Assembly (NCBI GenBank): GCA_934654835.1
Contig: CAKUGY010000002.1
Span: 1 to 64,000, forward strand
Origin: an uncultured Collinsella sp.
GTDB lineage: Bacteria > Actinomycetota > Coriobacteriia > Coriobacteriales > Coriobacteriaceae
Direction of reading: 5' to 3'
DNA length: 64,000 nucleotides
The translations under genes and the position numbers were made by a program. Numbering within the stretch: position 1 is the stretch's first letter; every line of letters starts with the position of its first letter. The notes under the pieces are model-generated. The model was not told the origin of the DNA, did not search any database, and saw nothing but the letters and a program-made list of their open reading frames with translations. Positions 7,875 to 15,436 of the stretch are shown here, in pieces.

Positions 7875-9764
7875 ATGAACGGAGTTTTGCTCATGGTTGT
7901 GGCTGCGGCGGTGCTCGCCTGCGGCTATCTGGGCTACGGCCGCTGGCTGGCCAACAAGTGGGGCGTTGACAAAGAGGCCCTCACGCCGGCCAAGCGCATG
8001 AAGGACGGCAAGAGCTTCTCGCCTGTCTCCGCCTTCACCGCGTTCTCGCACCAGTTCAGCTCGATCTGCGGTGCTGGCCCTGTCACGGGTACGATCGTCG
8101 CCATGGCCTTCGGCTGGCTGCCCGTCGTGCTCTGGGTCCTCGTCGGCGGCATCTTCTTTGGCGCCGTCCACGACTTTGGTGCCCTGTACGCTTCGATGAA
8201 GAACAACGGCAAGTCGCTCGCTCAGCTCATCGAGAAGTACATCGGCAAGACTGGCCGTCGCCTGTTCCTGCTGTTCTGCTGGCTGTTCTGCATCATCGTC
8301 ATCGCCGCCTTTACCGACATGGTCTGCAAGACGTTCATGTTCACCCCGGCTGTTGACGCTTCTGGCGCTGCTACCGGTGCCATCGACTTCACCAAGTCCT
8401 ATGCCGCCGGCTGCGCTGGTACCATCTCCATCCTGTTCACCTTCGTCGCTATCGCCTTTGGTTGGGCCCAGAAGAAGTTCAACCTCACCGGCGCTGCCGA
8501 GTTCGTCACCGGTGTGGTGCTCATGGTTCTCATGTTCGCCGTCGGTATGCAGTTCCCGGTCTACCTGGACAAGTTCCAGTGGTTCGCCGTCGTCATGGTC
8601 TATCTGGTCTTCGCTGGCGCTATGCCCATCCAGATGCTCAAGACCCCGCGTGACTACCTCACCTCGATCATGATGATCGTCATGATCGCCTGCGCTGTCC
8701 TCGGTATCGTCGTCCTGGGTGTTAACGGCCAGGCTACGATGACTGCTCCGGCCTTCACCGGCTTCTCCACGGCCTCCGGCATGATGTTCCCGGTCCTGTT
8801 TGTCTCCGTTGCTTGCGGCGCTCTCTCCGGTTTCCACAGCCTCGTTTCTTCCGGTACCTCCTCTAAGCAGGTCGAGAAGGAGCAGGACGCCGTCAAGGTC
8901 GGATACGGCGCCATGGTCGTCGAGTCCTTCGTCGGTATCCTTGCCATCATCGTTGCCGGCATCATGTTCTCCGACATGAACACCGCCGGTACCGGTGCCC
9001 TCAACGCCGGTGTCGCTTCCACCCCGTTCCAGATCTTCGCCGCTGGCATCTCCCGCGGTATGCAGGCTTTCGGCGTTGACGGCACGCTCGCTACCGTCTT
9101 CATGACCATGAACGTTTCCGCTCTGGCCCTGACCTCGCTCGACGCCGTTGCCCGTATCGCCCGCACCTCGTTCTCTGAGTTCTTTGCCCAGACCAACGAC
9201 GCACTGGCCATCGAGTCCAAGGCCGGCTACATGAAGGTCCTCGGCAACCCCTGGTTCGCCACGGTCGTCACCCTGCTTCCCGGTCTCGCTCTCGCCTTTG
9301 GCGGTTATGCCAACATCTGGCCGCTCTTTGGTGCTTCCAACCAGCTGCTCGGTGGTATGACCATGATTACCCTCGCCGTGTTCTGCAAGTGCACCGGCCG
9401 CAAGGGTTGGATGCTCTACGTGCCCGTCGCCTTCCTGCTCTGCTGCACCTTCACCTCGCTGGTCCAGAGCGCCATGGGCTGCATGACCGCTGTCCAGGCC
9501 TACGGCTTCTTCGGCACTATCCCGGCTACCGCCACCACGGCCGCCGTCTCCGTTGCCGCCACCAAGGGCCTGCAGCTCGTCTTCGCCGTCCTGCTGATGG
9601 TCCTGGGCCTCATCGTTGCCGTCAACTGCCTCAAGGAGTTCTTCGGTAAGGAGGCCGGCTCCATGCCCGACGAGGAGCCCGAGTGGTCCGAGATGGGCAA
9701 GGCCGAGTATGGTCGCGCCGCTGCCGCCGAGGCTCCTGCCGACGCCGAGGCCGCCAAGGCCTAG
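7875..9764 (+). CDS. cstA: CstA-family carbon starvation / pyruvate or peptide transporter
   Basis: A polytopic inner-membrane protein of 629 residues with many hydrophobic helices. Family motifs include FGAVHDFGALYASMKNNGKS (about residues 95-114), FSSICGAGPVTGTIVA near 58-73, and FGASNQLLGGMT near 480. CstA proteins import pyruvate or small peptides during carbon limitation. The start has a strong GAGGAGG site. The C-terminal tail is acidic and Ala-rich. It is a single-gene unit between the attenuator-like leader and a strong terminator at 9804. Codon use is highly biased to C-ending codons, suggesting high expression. Confidence 0.93.
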   Translation: MNGVLLMVVAAAVLACGYLGYGRWLANKWGVDKEALTPAKRMKDGKSFSPVSAFTAFSHQFSSICGAGPVTGTIVAMAFGWLPVVLWVLVGGIFFGAVHDFGALYASMKNNGKSLAQLIEKYIGKTGRRLFLLFCWLFCIIVIAAFTDMVCKTFMFTPAVDASGAATGAIDFTKSYAAGCAGTISILFTFVAIAFGWAQKKFNLTGAAEFVTGVVLMVLMFAVGMQFPVYLDKFQWFAVVMVYLVFAGAMPIQMLKTPRDYLTSIMMIVMIACAVLGIVVLGVNGQATMTAPAFTGFSTASGMMFPVLFVSVACGALSGFHSLVSSGTSSKQVEKEQDAVKVGYGAMVVESFVGILAIIVAGIMFSDMNTAGTGALNAGVASTPFQIFAAGISRGMQAFGVDGTLATVFMTMNVSALALTSLDAVARIARTSFSEFFAQTNDALAIESKAGYMKVLGNPWFATVVTLLPGLALAFGGYANIWPLFGASNQLLGGMTMITLAVFCKCTGRKGWMLYVPVAFLLCCTFTSLVQSAMGCMTAVQAYGFFGTIPATATTAAVSVAATKGLQLVFAVLLMVLGLIVAVNCLKEFFGKEAGSMPDEEPEWSEMGKAEYGRAAAAEAPADAEAAKA

Positions 9765-9803
9765 TCGATCGGACGGATAGGATCCTCCATCTATATGACT
9801 CGG

Positions 9804-9841
9804 AAAGACCGGGTCCGCAGAACGCGGGCCCGGTCTTTTTT
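9804..9841 (+). terminator. Terminator after cstA
   Basis: Arms AAAGACCGGGTCCGC and GCGGGCCCGGTCTTT with one mismatch, loop AGAAC, then a T run. Confidence 0.9.
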
Positions 9842-9947
9842 CTTGTAAAGACGGGCGATGCTGAGGGCGTTCTCGCAGATGTTTTGCGTGGATAGGCGCG
9901 TGCGTTGTACCATGTAGACGTATATGTGTGCATATGAAAGGGGCCCC

Positions 9948-12131
9948 GTGGCCAAGACGGTATATTCCGATAACCAAAACAATGTCGATGCTTTGGCTGA
10001 GCGTCTGAGCAGCCAGACGTCGCTTTCTGCTGAGCGGGCCAAGCTGGTTGCCTACGACCTGCTCTGCCGCAAAGCGCTCAAGATTAAGTCGAGCGCGCTG
10101 GCGCAGATTTTCCGCTCCGTCGATAAGGAATGTGACACCAAGGCGATGCGCGATGAGCTCATCGCGGCGAAGATCGTGACCAAGATCGAGGGCAGCGGCA
10201 TTAACGGCCGCCCGGCGTTCTATACCATCAATGCCGAGGTTCACGACGCTCAGGAGCAGCCTGCCGAGGTCGCTGAAGAGGCTTCCGTCGCTGATTCCGT
10301 TGAGATGCCCGCTGTGGAGGAAGTCGCTCCGCGTGAGCATGTCGATACTGACGAGCTGCTCGATGAGCATGTCGTGCGCGCCTTCACCGCCAAGGCGGGG
10401 CGAGGTGGCTTTGGCGGAGGTGGCAAGCGCGATGCGCAGCGTCGTGCCCAGCAGGAGCGTTTCCGTCGCGCCGTGGCTCAAAAGGATGCGGCGGATGCTG
10501 AGGTTGTCGAGAATGAGCCTGCTACTGAGCCGCAGGAGTCTGTGAAAGAGCAGAAGCCCGCAGAGCCTCAGGAGCCCAAGCGTCGCCGCGGTGCCCACTT
10601 TAAGGCCGAGCAGCAGGAAGTCGTGCACGAGGCCGAAGAGGCTGCCGAGGTCCCGGGCGATTCCAGGGAGCCGGCCAAGAAGGCTCCGGGCTCCTGTCGT
10701 CCCGGACGCGGTTTTGCGGGACGTGCGTATCCCGTAAAGCGTCAGGAGAATGCCGACCAGGCTCCTGCGGCGCAAGCGGAAGTGTCTGAGAAGCCTGCTG
10801 AGCCGGAAGTTCGTGAGCGGAAGCCTGTTGAGCCGCAGGCTGCGTCCGATGTGGAGACTCAGGGCCAGCGACCTGCGGGTGAGCAGGCAGGGGAGAGCAC
10901 CTCGAGCAAGCCTCGCCGTCGTCGTCATCGCGGTGGTCGTGGCTCAAATGCTCAGAATGCTGCTGAACAAGTGACGCCGCGCGACAAAGATGCAAAGGTG
11001 GATGCTCCGGCGGGGCAGCCCAAGCGCCCGCCGGCGAAGGAAGACAAGCCCGGGCGTTCGCAGGAGCAGGCGTCTGCGCCGAAACGCGAGCGCAATGCCC
11101 AAGGCGATTCCAAGCGCAAGCCTCAGAAGAAGCTCGAGCCTGCCACAGCAGATACGGCTGCCCAGCAGTCTGAGTCGACCGGCCATGGCGAGGTCTCGGC
11201 GTTTGCCCTGGCCCGCGTTTTGGGCAGACAGCTGCTCAAGGTCGTTCCCACGCCCACGGCGCTCTCCAAGATTAAGGAGCAGCAAACTCAAATCGTTAAG
11301 GTCGAGGGCAAGGACGGCAAAAAGGCTCCGCAGCGCACTCAGCATAACGAGATGTCCAACCGCAAGATTGCCGAGGAGATCGCAATCATCCAGGCTTGGA
11401 TTGAGCAGAATCGCGGAGCCGACACGCCGGTTGCCTCGCGTCGCCAGCGCGCCTATCAGATCTTCAATGACGAGAAGGCCTTTGACGGCAAGCATGGTGA
11501 GCGTTTGATTAGGCGTATGACCGAAAAGGGCATCAGCATGCAGGCGATCAAGGTTGCCCCCAACCGCCCCGTGCACTTTACGGGCTTCTTTACGCTGGGT
11601 GCCGACAAGCCGTTCATTATGGTCGAGAACCTGGATACGTACGACGAGATCGTCAAGCTCCTGCGTGGCCGCAAGCACGCCAAGCTCTTTGGCACCAAGG
11701 TGGGTGGCGTGATCTTTGGCGGCGGCTGCAAGGCGAGTGTCTCGCACGCACTGGATGATTATCTGGCCGAGATCGGCTATCGCTTTAACTACGTCTACTA
11801 CGTGGGCGACATCGATCGAGAGGGCGCACGCATCGTCGAGCAGGCCCGCAACGCCAACGTCGTTGAGATTCGCCTGCATGCCGGCATGTATCGCGCCATG
11901 CTTGCCGAGCACAAGCGTCGCGTGAAGGCCGGTGGCGAGTGTGAGCCCGCGGCTGCCAACCAGGGCGTGCCGCAGAACCTGGCGGCGACGATCAAAGACC
12001 TGCCCATGGTCACGCGCGTGCAGTTCCGTAACGTGCTGCGCGAGGGCGGGCGAATTCCGCAGGAGATCCTGATGACGGCCGACTATCGGGATGGCGACTC
12101 GGGAAGCTTCGACCGCATGCTCAATAATTAG
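9948..12131 (+). CDS. Protein with disordered basic linker and JetD-like TOPRIM (DUF2220-type) domain
   Basis: The GTG at 9948 with GAAAGGGG upstream is the likely start (727 residues). An N-terminal ~90-residue segment looks like a winged helix (NQNNVDALAERLSS onward). About residues 95-410 are low complexity, rich in Glu, Pro, Lys and Arg, with basic clusters such as KPRRRRHRGGRG. The C-terminal third has MVENLDTYDEIVKLL, GGVIFGGGCKASVS and YYVGDIDREGARIVEQA. The Glu and the D-x-D with the following Gly match the TOPRIM fold of JetD, the nuclease subunit of Wadjet. No jetA, jetB or jetC is nearby, so a Wadjet role is not supported; a nucleic-acid function is likely. Confidence 0.6.
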   Translation: MAKTVYSDNQNNVDALAERLSSQTSLSAERAKLVAYDLLCRKALKIKSSALAQIFRSVDKECDTKAMRDELIAAKIVTKIEGSGINGRPAFYTINAEVHDAQEQPAEVAEEASVADSVEMPAVEEVAPREHVDTDELLDEHVVRAFTAKAGRGGFGGGGKRDAQRRAQQERFRRAVAQKDAADAEVVENEPATEPQESVKEQKPAEPQEPKRRRGAHFKAEQQEVVHEAEEAAEVPGDSREPAKKAPGSCRPGRGFAGRAYPVKRQENADQAPAAQAEVSEKPAEPEVRERKPVEPQAASDVETQGQRPAGEQAGESTSSKPRRRRHRGGRGSNAQNAAEQVTPRDKDAKVDAPAGQPKRPPAKEDKPGRSQEQASAPKRERNAQGDSKRKPQKKLEPATADTAAQQSESTGHGEVSAFALARVLGRQLLKVVPTPTALSKIKEQQTQIVKVEGKDGKKAPQRTQHNEMSNRKIAEEIAIIQAWIEQNRGADTPVASRRQRAYQIFNDEKAFDGKHGERLIRRMTEKGISMQAIKVAPNRPVHFTGFFTLGADKPFIMVENLDTYDEIVKLLRGRKHAKLFGTKVGGVIFGGGCKASVSHALDDYLAEIGYRFNYVYYVGDIDREGARIVEQARNANVVEIRLHAGMYRAMLAEHKRRVKAGGECEPAAANQGVPQNLAATIKDLPMVTRVQFRNVLREGGRIPQEILMTADYRDGDSGSFDRMLNN

Positions 12132-12134
12132 GGA

Positions 12135-12267
12135 CGCGGGGCCCCGACGGGCCGGGCATTAAGTTTGCTGCTCTACAGTCCTGCGCAAGACGAAGGCCAC
12201 ATTAAGTGGCCTTCTTTGCGTGCGGAACTCGCGACAAACTTAATGCCCGGCCCGTCGGGGCCACGCG
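12135..12267. repeat. Long hairpin element, family 1, copy C
   Basis: Arms 12135-12166 and 12236-12267 are 32-bp inverted repeats with one mismatch. The 69-base core contains ACAGTCCTGC, GGCCACATTAAGTGGCC and GTGCGGAACTCGCGA, as in copies A and D. It lies 3 bases after the stop of the TOPRIM-domain gene. Confidence 0.85.
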
Positions 12268-13063
12268 GCACTTTGTTGATGGCGGCTCGCTTTTCGGAAC
12301 TGGGCTGATTATTTCTAGATGTAAGGCGCTCTTGGTTCTAATGGGCTTGGGGCGCCTGTCTTTTGGAGGTAGATTTTTGGGACATGCCTGAAAATCTACC
12401 TTCAACTTCTCGTCCTGCACGAGAAGTTATGGCTGAAATTTCTCGTGCAGGACGAGAAGTTGTGTTGTCTGGCTGATTCGAATTCCTCTGCTTGCTCAAA
12501 GAGGCCCAGATTGGAACGAGACATGGCGTTATTGAGGTCATTTCTGCATGGAAATGACCTCCTGGAATCTAATGTCGCATGGGGGATGCCGATTTAGGCG
12601 TATGAATCGGTTGCATTTCCTTCTCACCTGCAAAAATCGAGTTAGGCGGTATTCTGGGGCCTTTTGCAGTCCGAAGATGCCGTTTCGGGGACAGCTGATT
12701 CCTTTGCTGCGTTTGACTCTGTGAAGCTTCTGTTCAAGAAGGCTTGAATACGCTCAGATTATGACAAGAGCGATCAAGCTATTTCGGTGGCATTGCGTGG
12801 TGGGTCGGCAGCGTGACCGCATAACTCGAAAAATGCTGATGGCGATTTGAGAACGCTACCGAATGTGGCAAAGGGGCTATTCCTTTGCCATGCGGAGCTG
12901 GGCCGATAGGTAGATTTCTAGGCATGTCCCAAAAATCTACTTTGGCTGATGTGGGACGGAGGGATTCCGCGTCCGCCTTTTCGGCGGCCGCGGCCCGCTG
13001 CGTCGCTTCGCTCCTTGCGTGCTGCGCTGGAAAACGCTTCGCGTTTCCTCAGCTCCGCACCCT

Positions 13064-13084
13064 GGCGGGTTCGAATCCCTCCGC
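13064..13084 (+). other. tRNA-like T-arm fragment
   Basis: GGCGGGTTCGAATCCCTCCG reads as a T-arm and start of a 3' acceptor, but no matching 5' acceptor or anticodon arm lies upstream. A shorter minus-strand echo, GGGACGGAGGGATTC, lies at about 12951. These look like relics of tRNA duplication next to the intact tRNA-Gln. Confidence 0.35.
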
Positions 13085-13092
13085 TTGCCCAC

Positions 13093-13131
13093 GAAAAAGC
13101 GCTCCAGGTCCATATGGGCCTGGAGCGCTTT
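13093..13131 (-). terminator. Terminator of tRNA-Gln
   Basis: Arms AAAGCGCTCCAGG (13096-13108) and CCTGGAGCGCTTT (13119-13131) are a perfect 13-bp stem. On the minus strand a T run follows. It is the right distance downstream of the tRNA. Confidence 0.85.
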
Positions 13132-13142
13132 ATTCTAAAGGG

Positions 13143-13214
13143 CTGGGACGGAGGGATTCGAACCCCCAACAGCCGGCACCAAAAACCGGAGTTCTACCGT
13201 TGAACTACGTCCCA
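13143..13214 (-). tRNA. tRNA-Gln (anticodon TTG)
   Basis: Read on the minus strand, the 72 bases fold as a cloverleaf: acceptor TGGGACG with CGTCCCA and discriminator G, D-arm GTTCAACGGTAGAAC, anticodon arm CCGGT-TTTTGGT-GCCGG giving anticodon TTG, and T-arm with GGTTCGAATCC. The U1-A72 acceptor pair is typical of bacterial tRNA-Gln. The CCA end is not encoded. Confidence 0.93.
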
Positions 13215-13252
13215 ATGTGTGGCGTTGCCCAAAAGCAACTCGTTTAGTTTAC

Positions 13253-14158
13253 CTAAACTGCGAGGGCATCGCAAACGCCGTCGAGCAGGCGTACAGCGAG
13301 CGTCTGCGCGTCGCTTGCGGTGAAGGTGCCGTTGTAGCGTGTCATGCCCGTGAGCTCAATACGGATGCGTGCGGGCTTTTGCTGCGCGGCGACATTGGCG
13401 GTGCGGATGCGCTGGGCCAGGTTGTGGCACTCGGCAAGGGCGATCGTAGCGCGCGGTGCGGCGTCGGCAGGCAGCTCATCGCTTGCGATCTCGAGCACCA
13501 GATCGACATCGGTCGGGACCTCGGAATCGCACAGCATCATGCCGCTGTTGTCGGTCGTTGCCGTGGCGATGTTCCACATGCGCGATGCGACGCTGCGCGC
13601 GATGGGGTCCTCGCCGATGACGGCGATCTGGAAGCGCTCAAGCACGTTGGCGGCGCGGGCAAAACCGATGCGCGACTCGGCTTCGGTAACCGAAGGCTTG
13701 CCCTCCCACACGTGGTGTAGGCGGTTGATGTAGGCGTAGGTATCCTGGAACGCCATGCCGTCGGCAAACAGGCCGACGTTTTCCTGGAACTGCTGCAGAG
13801 CCGCCTCGGTGTGCGGACCAAAATAGCCATCGTCCTCGCCGCAGGCAAAGCCTAGCACGTTGAGGGCGCGCTGCAGGGCCTGCACGTCGGCACCGTGGAA
13901 ATTGGGCATGCGCAGGTAGAGGGTGCGGTCGCCCAGTTTATACGAGGCGTCGACCAGGGCGCTCCAGCAGGGAATATCGACGGCATGGCCGGCAGCAAGG
14001 CCGCTGTCGAGCCTAAAAGTGCTAACAGCCTGCTCGGTGGCGGCGCCAAAACGCTTGTCAGCGACCTCGGCGGCATCGATTGTATAGCCGAGCTGCAGGA
14101 GGCGGGACTGAACGTCCTCGACGGCTGCTCCCTGCATGCCCGTTGTAATAGGTTCCAT
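13253..14158 (-). CDS. Peptidoglycan-binding domain protein, N-acetylmuramoyl amidase-like partner
   Basis: About 301 residues with two PG_binding_1-like repeats: residues 5-70 (GMQGAAVEDVQSRLLQLGY) and 83-155 (HGADVQALQRALNVLGFACG). The C-terminal half is about 130 residues with GMMLCDSEVPTDVDLVLEI and repeated Ala-rich helices; it recalls the Rossmann-like fold of some amidase domains but has no visible catalytic set. No signal peptide is seen, so how it reaches the wall is unclear. The start has GAAAGGGG 7 bases upstream. It is transcribed away from the tRNA on the minus strand. Confidence 0.75.
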   Translation of the reverse strand: MEPITTGMQGAAVEDVQSRLLQLGYTIDAAEVADKRFGAATEQAVSTFRLDSGLAAGHAVDIPCWSALVDASYKLGDRTLYLRMPNFHGADVQALQRALNVLGFACGEDDGYFGPHTEAALQQFQENVGLFADGMAFQDTYAYINRLHHVWEGKPSVTEAESRIGFARAANVLERFQIAVIGEDPIARSVASRMWNIATATTDNSGMMLCDSEVPTDVDLVLEIASDELPADAAPRATIALAECHNLAQRIRTANVAAQQKPARIRIELTGMTRYNGTFTASDAQTLAVRLLDGVCDALAV

Positions 14159-14296
14159 GAACGAACCCCTTTCGGCGTACCATTCGTACTATTTGAGCGT
14201 ATGTCGGACAGACAACGCAAAGGGATGCATAAACATGCACTCAACAGTGTAGCAACTTGTACCCAAAAACGCTGCTGACAGGTTTAATAACCCCCG

Positions 14297-15370
14297 CTAG
14301 TTGAGGCGCTCCACAAAGAAATCTGCCATGGAGAGGAACAGCTCGCGCGCGTGCGGGTCGAGCTGGACGTCCTCGATGGCGGCCTTAGCCTTAGCGGTCA
14401 GGTCGAGCGCGTAGGTGTGGGCGAAATCGATGGAGCCGGTTTCCTGGAAGATCTCCACGGCGCGCGCAAGCTGTGCGGGATCTTCGGTGCCCGAGGATAG
14501 GATTGCCTCGACCTCGTCGTGATAGCGCTCATCGGACAGGGCGTGCACGGCAACGAGCGTGCGCTTGCCCTCGGTGATATCGGTGCGGAAGTCCTTGTTG
14601 GCGGCCTCCTTGGTGCCGACCAAGTTGAGCAGGTCATCCTGAATCTGAAAGGCAAGGCCCGTGTGCAGGCCAAAGGTGCGTAGCGCTTCGATTTGCTCCT
14701 CGTTGCCGCCGCCGATGATGGCTCCGGCGGCAAGCGGCGTGGCCCCGCTGTAATATGCAGTCTTATGGGTTGCCATGTCCAAGTAATCGTCGACCGAGAT
14801 GTCAAAGCGCCCGTCGCGAACCCAGCCCAGGTCGAGTGCTTGGCCTTCGATGGTGCGGACAATCATCTCGGTGAGCTCATGGAGCACGCGCAGCTTAACG
14901 TCGGGTGCAAGCGTGGGGTCATCGAGAACCGTCTTGGTGACCATGGTGAGTGCCAGGTCGCCGCAGTTGATGGCGAGCCCCGTACCCTCGGTAAGATGCA
15001 TGCAGGGTTTGCCGCGGCGCAGCTGCCCGTTGTCGGCGATGTCATCGTGGATGAGCGCGCCCGACTGGAAATGCTCGATGGCCGCTGCGGCGCTGCGGGC
15101 GCTTTCAAAGCTACCGCCCACAGCGGTGGCGGCGAGCATGCAGATGAGCGGGCGGTGGCGCTTGCCGGCATTGGCCGTAAACGCCGAGAGCGGCGCGTAC
15201 AGGTAGCGCTCGATATCGGCAGAGGTCGCCTGTCCGTCAAAGAACGTGGCCAGATAGTCGTTGATCTGGTCAAAGTGCTGGGCTAGAAAGCTGGTAAACG
15301 GACTGGACACGGGTTCTCGCATTCTTTCTGAAGGTTGCATTGGTGCAATATGCAGACAACATATTGCCAC
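14297..15370 (-). CDS. Polyprenyl (geranylgeranyl/farnesyl-type) diphosphate synthase
   Basis: Condenses isopentenyl diphosphate with allylic diphosphates to build isoprenoid chains, in the cytosol. The first Asp-rich motif is HDDIADNGQLRRGKP (about residues 113-128) and the second is FQIQDDLLNLVG (about 245-256), where the last Asp is replaced by Asn. GKRHRPLICML is the IPP-binding segment. Three starts are possible: GTG 15370 with AGGAAA upstream, ATG 15340 and ATG 15322; the family usually begins near the last. Product chain length cannot be read reliably. Confidence 0.88.
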   Translation of the reverse strand: MAICCLHIAPMQPSERMREPVSSPFTSFLAQHFDQINDYLATFFDGQATSADIERYLYAPLSAFTANAGKRHRPLICMLAATAVGGSFESARSAAAAIEHFQSGALIHDDIADNGQLRRGKPCMHLTEGTGLAINCGDLALTMVTKTVLDDPTLAPDVKLRVLHELTEMIVRTIEGQALDLGWVRDGRFDISVDDYLDMATHKTAYYSGATPLAAGAIIGGGNEEQIEALRTFGLHTGLAFQIQDDLLNLVGTKEAANKDFRTDITEGKRTLVAVHALSDERYHDEVEAILSSGTEDPAQLARAVEIFQETGSIDFAHTYALDLTAKAKAAIEDVQLDPHARELFLSMADFFVERLN

Positions 15371-15436
15371 ATTGGGGTTTCCTGCGCGTCAGTTTTGGCG
15401 ATTTAGGGCAACAGGGTGTGTGCGCGGTCCGGGTGC

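Larger units (their letters stand above)
12268..13142. other. Repeat-rich non-coding region
   Basis: No convincing gene is seen here. The region holds several hairpins: GGTAGATTTT with AAAATCTACC at 12368-12400; a 22-bp inverted repeat built on AACTTCTCGTCCTGC at 12404-12425 and 12440-12461; GAGGTCATTTC with GAAATGACCTC at 12534-12561; and at 12909-12940 an inverted relative of the first hairpin, with loop AGGCATGTCCC instead of GGGACATGCCT. The segment 12303-12325 resembles the opening of the blocks at 45437 and 46563. Confidence 0.6.

Noticed and set aside
7716..10928. Very long open frame of over 1000 codons on the minus strand opposite cstA and the TOPRIM gene
   Set aside because: It is a shadow of the strongly biased codons on the plus strand: composition is Gly, Asp, His and Leu repeats without domains, and it runs across two genes and a terminator.
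12885..13247. Open frames around the tRNA-Gln (for example 12885-13247 plus)
   Set aside because: They translate tRNA and repeat sequence (WDGGIRTP-type artefact) and have no ribosome sites.
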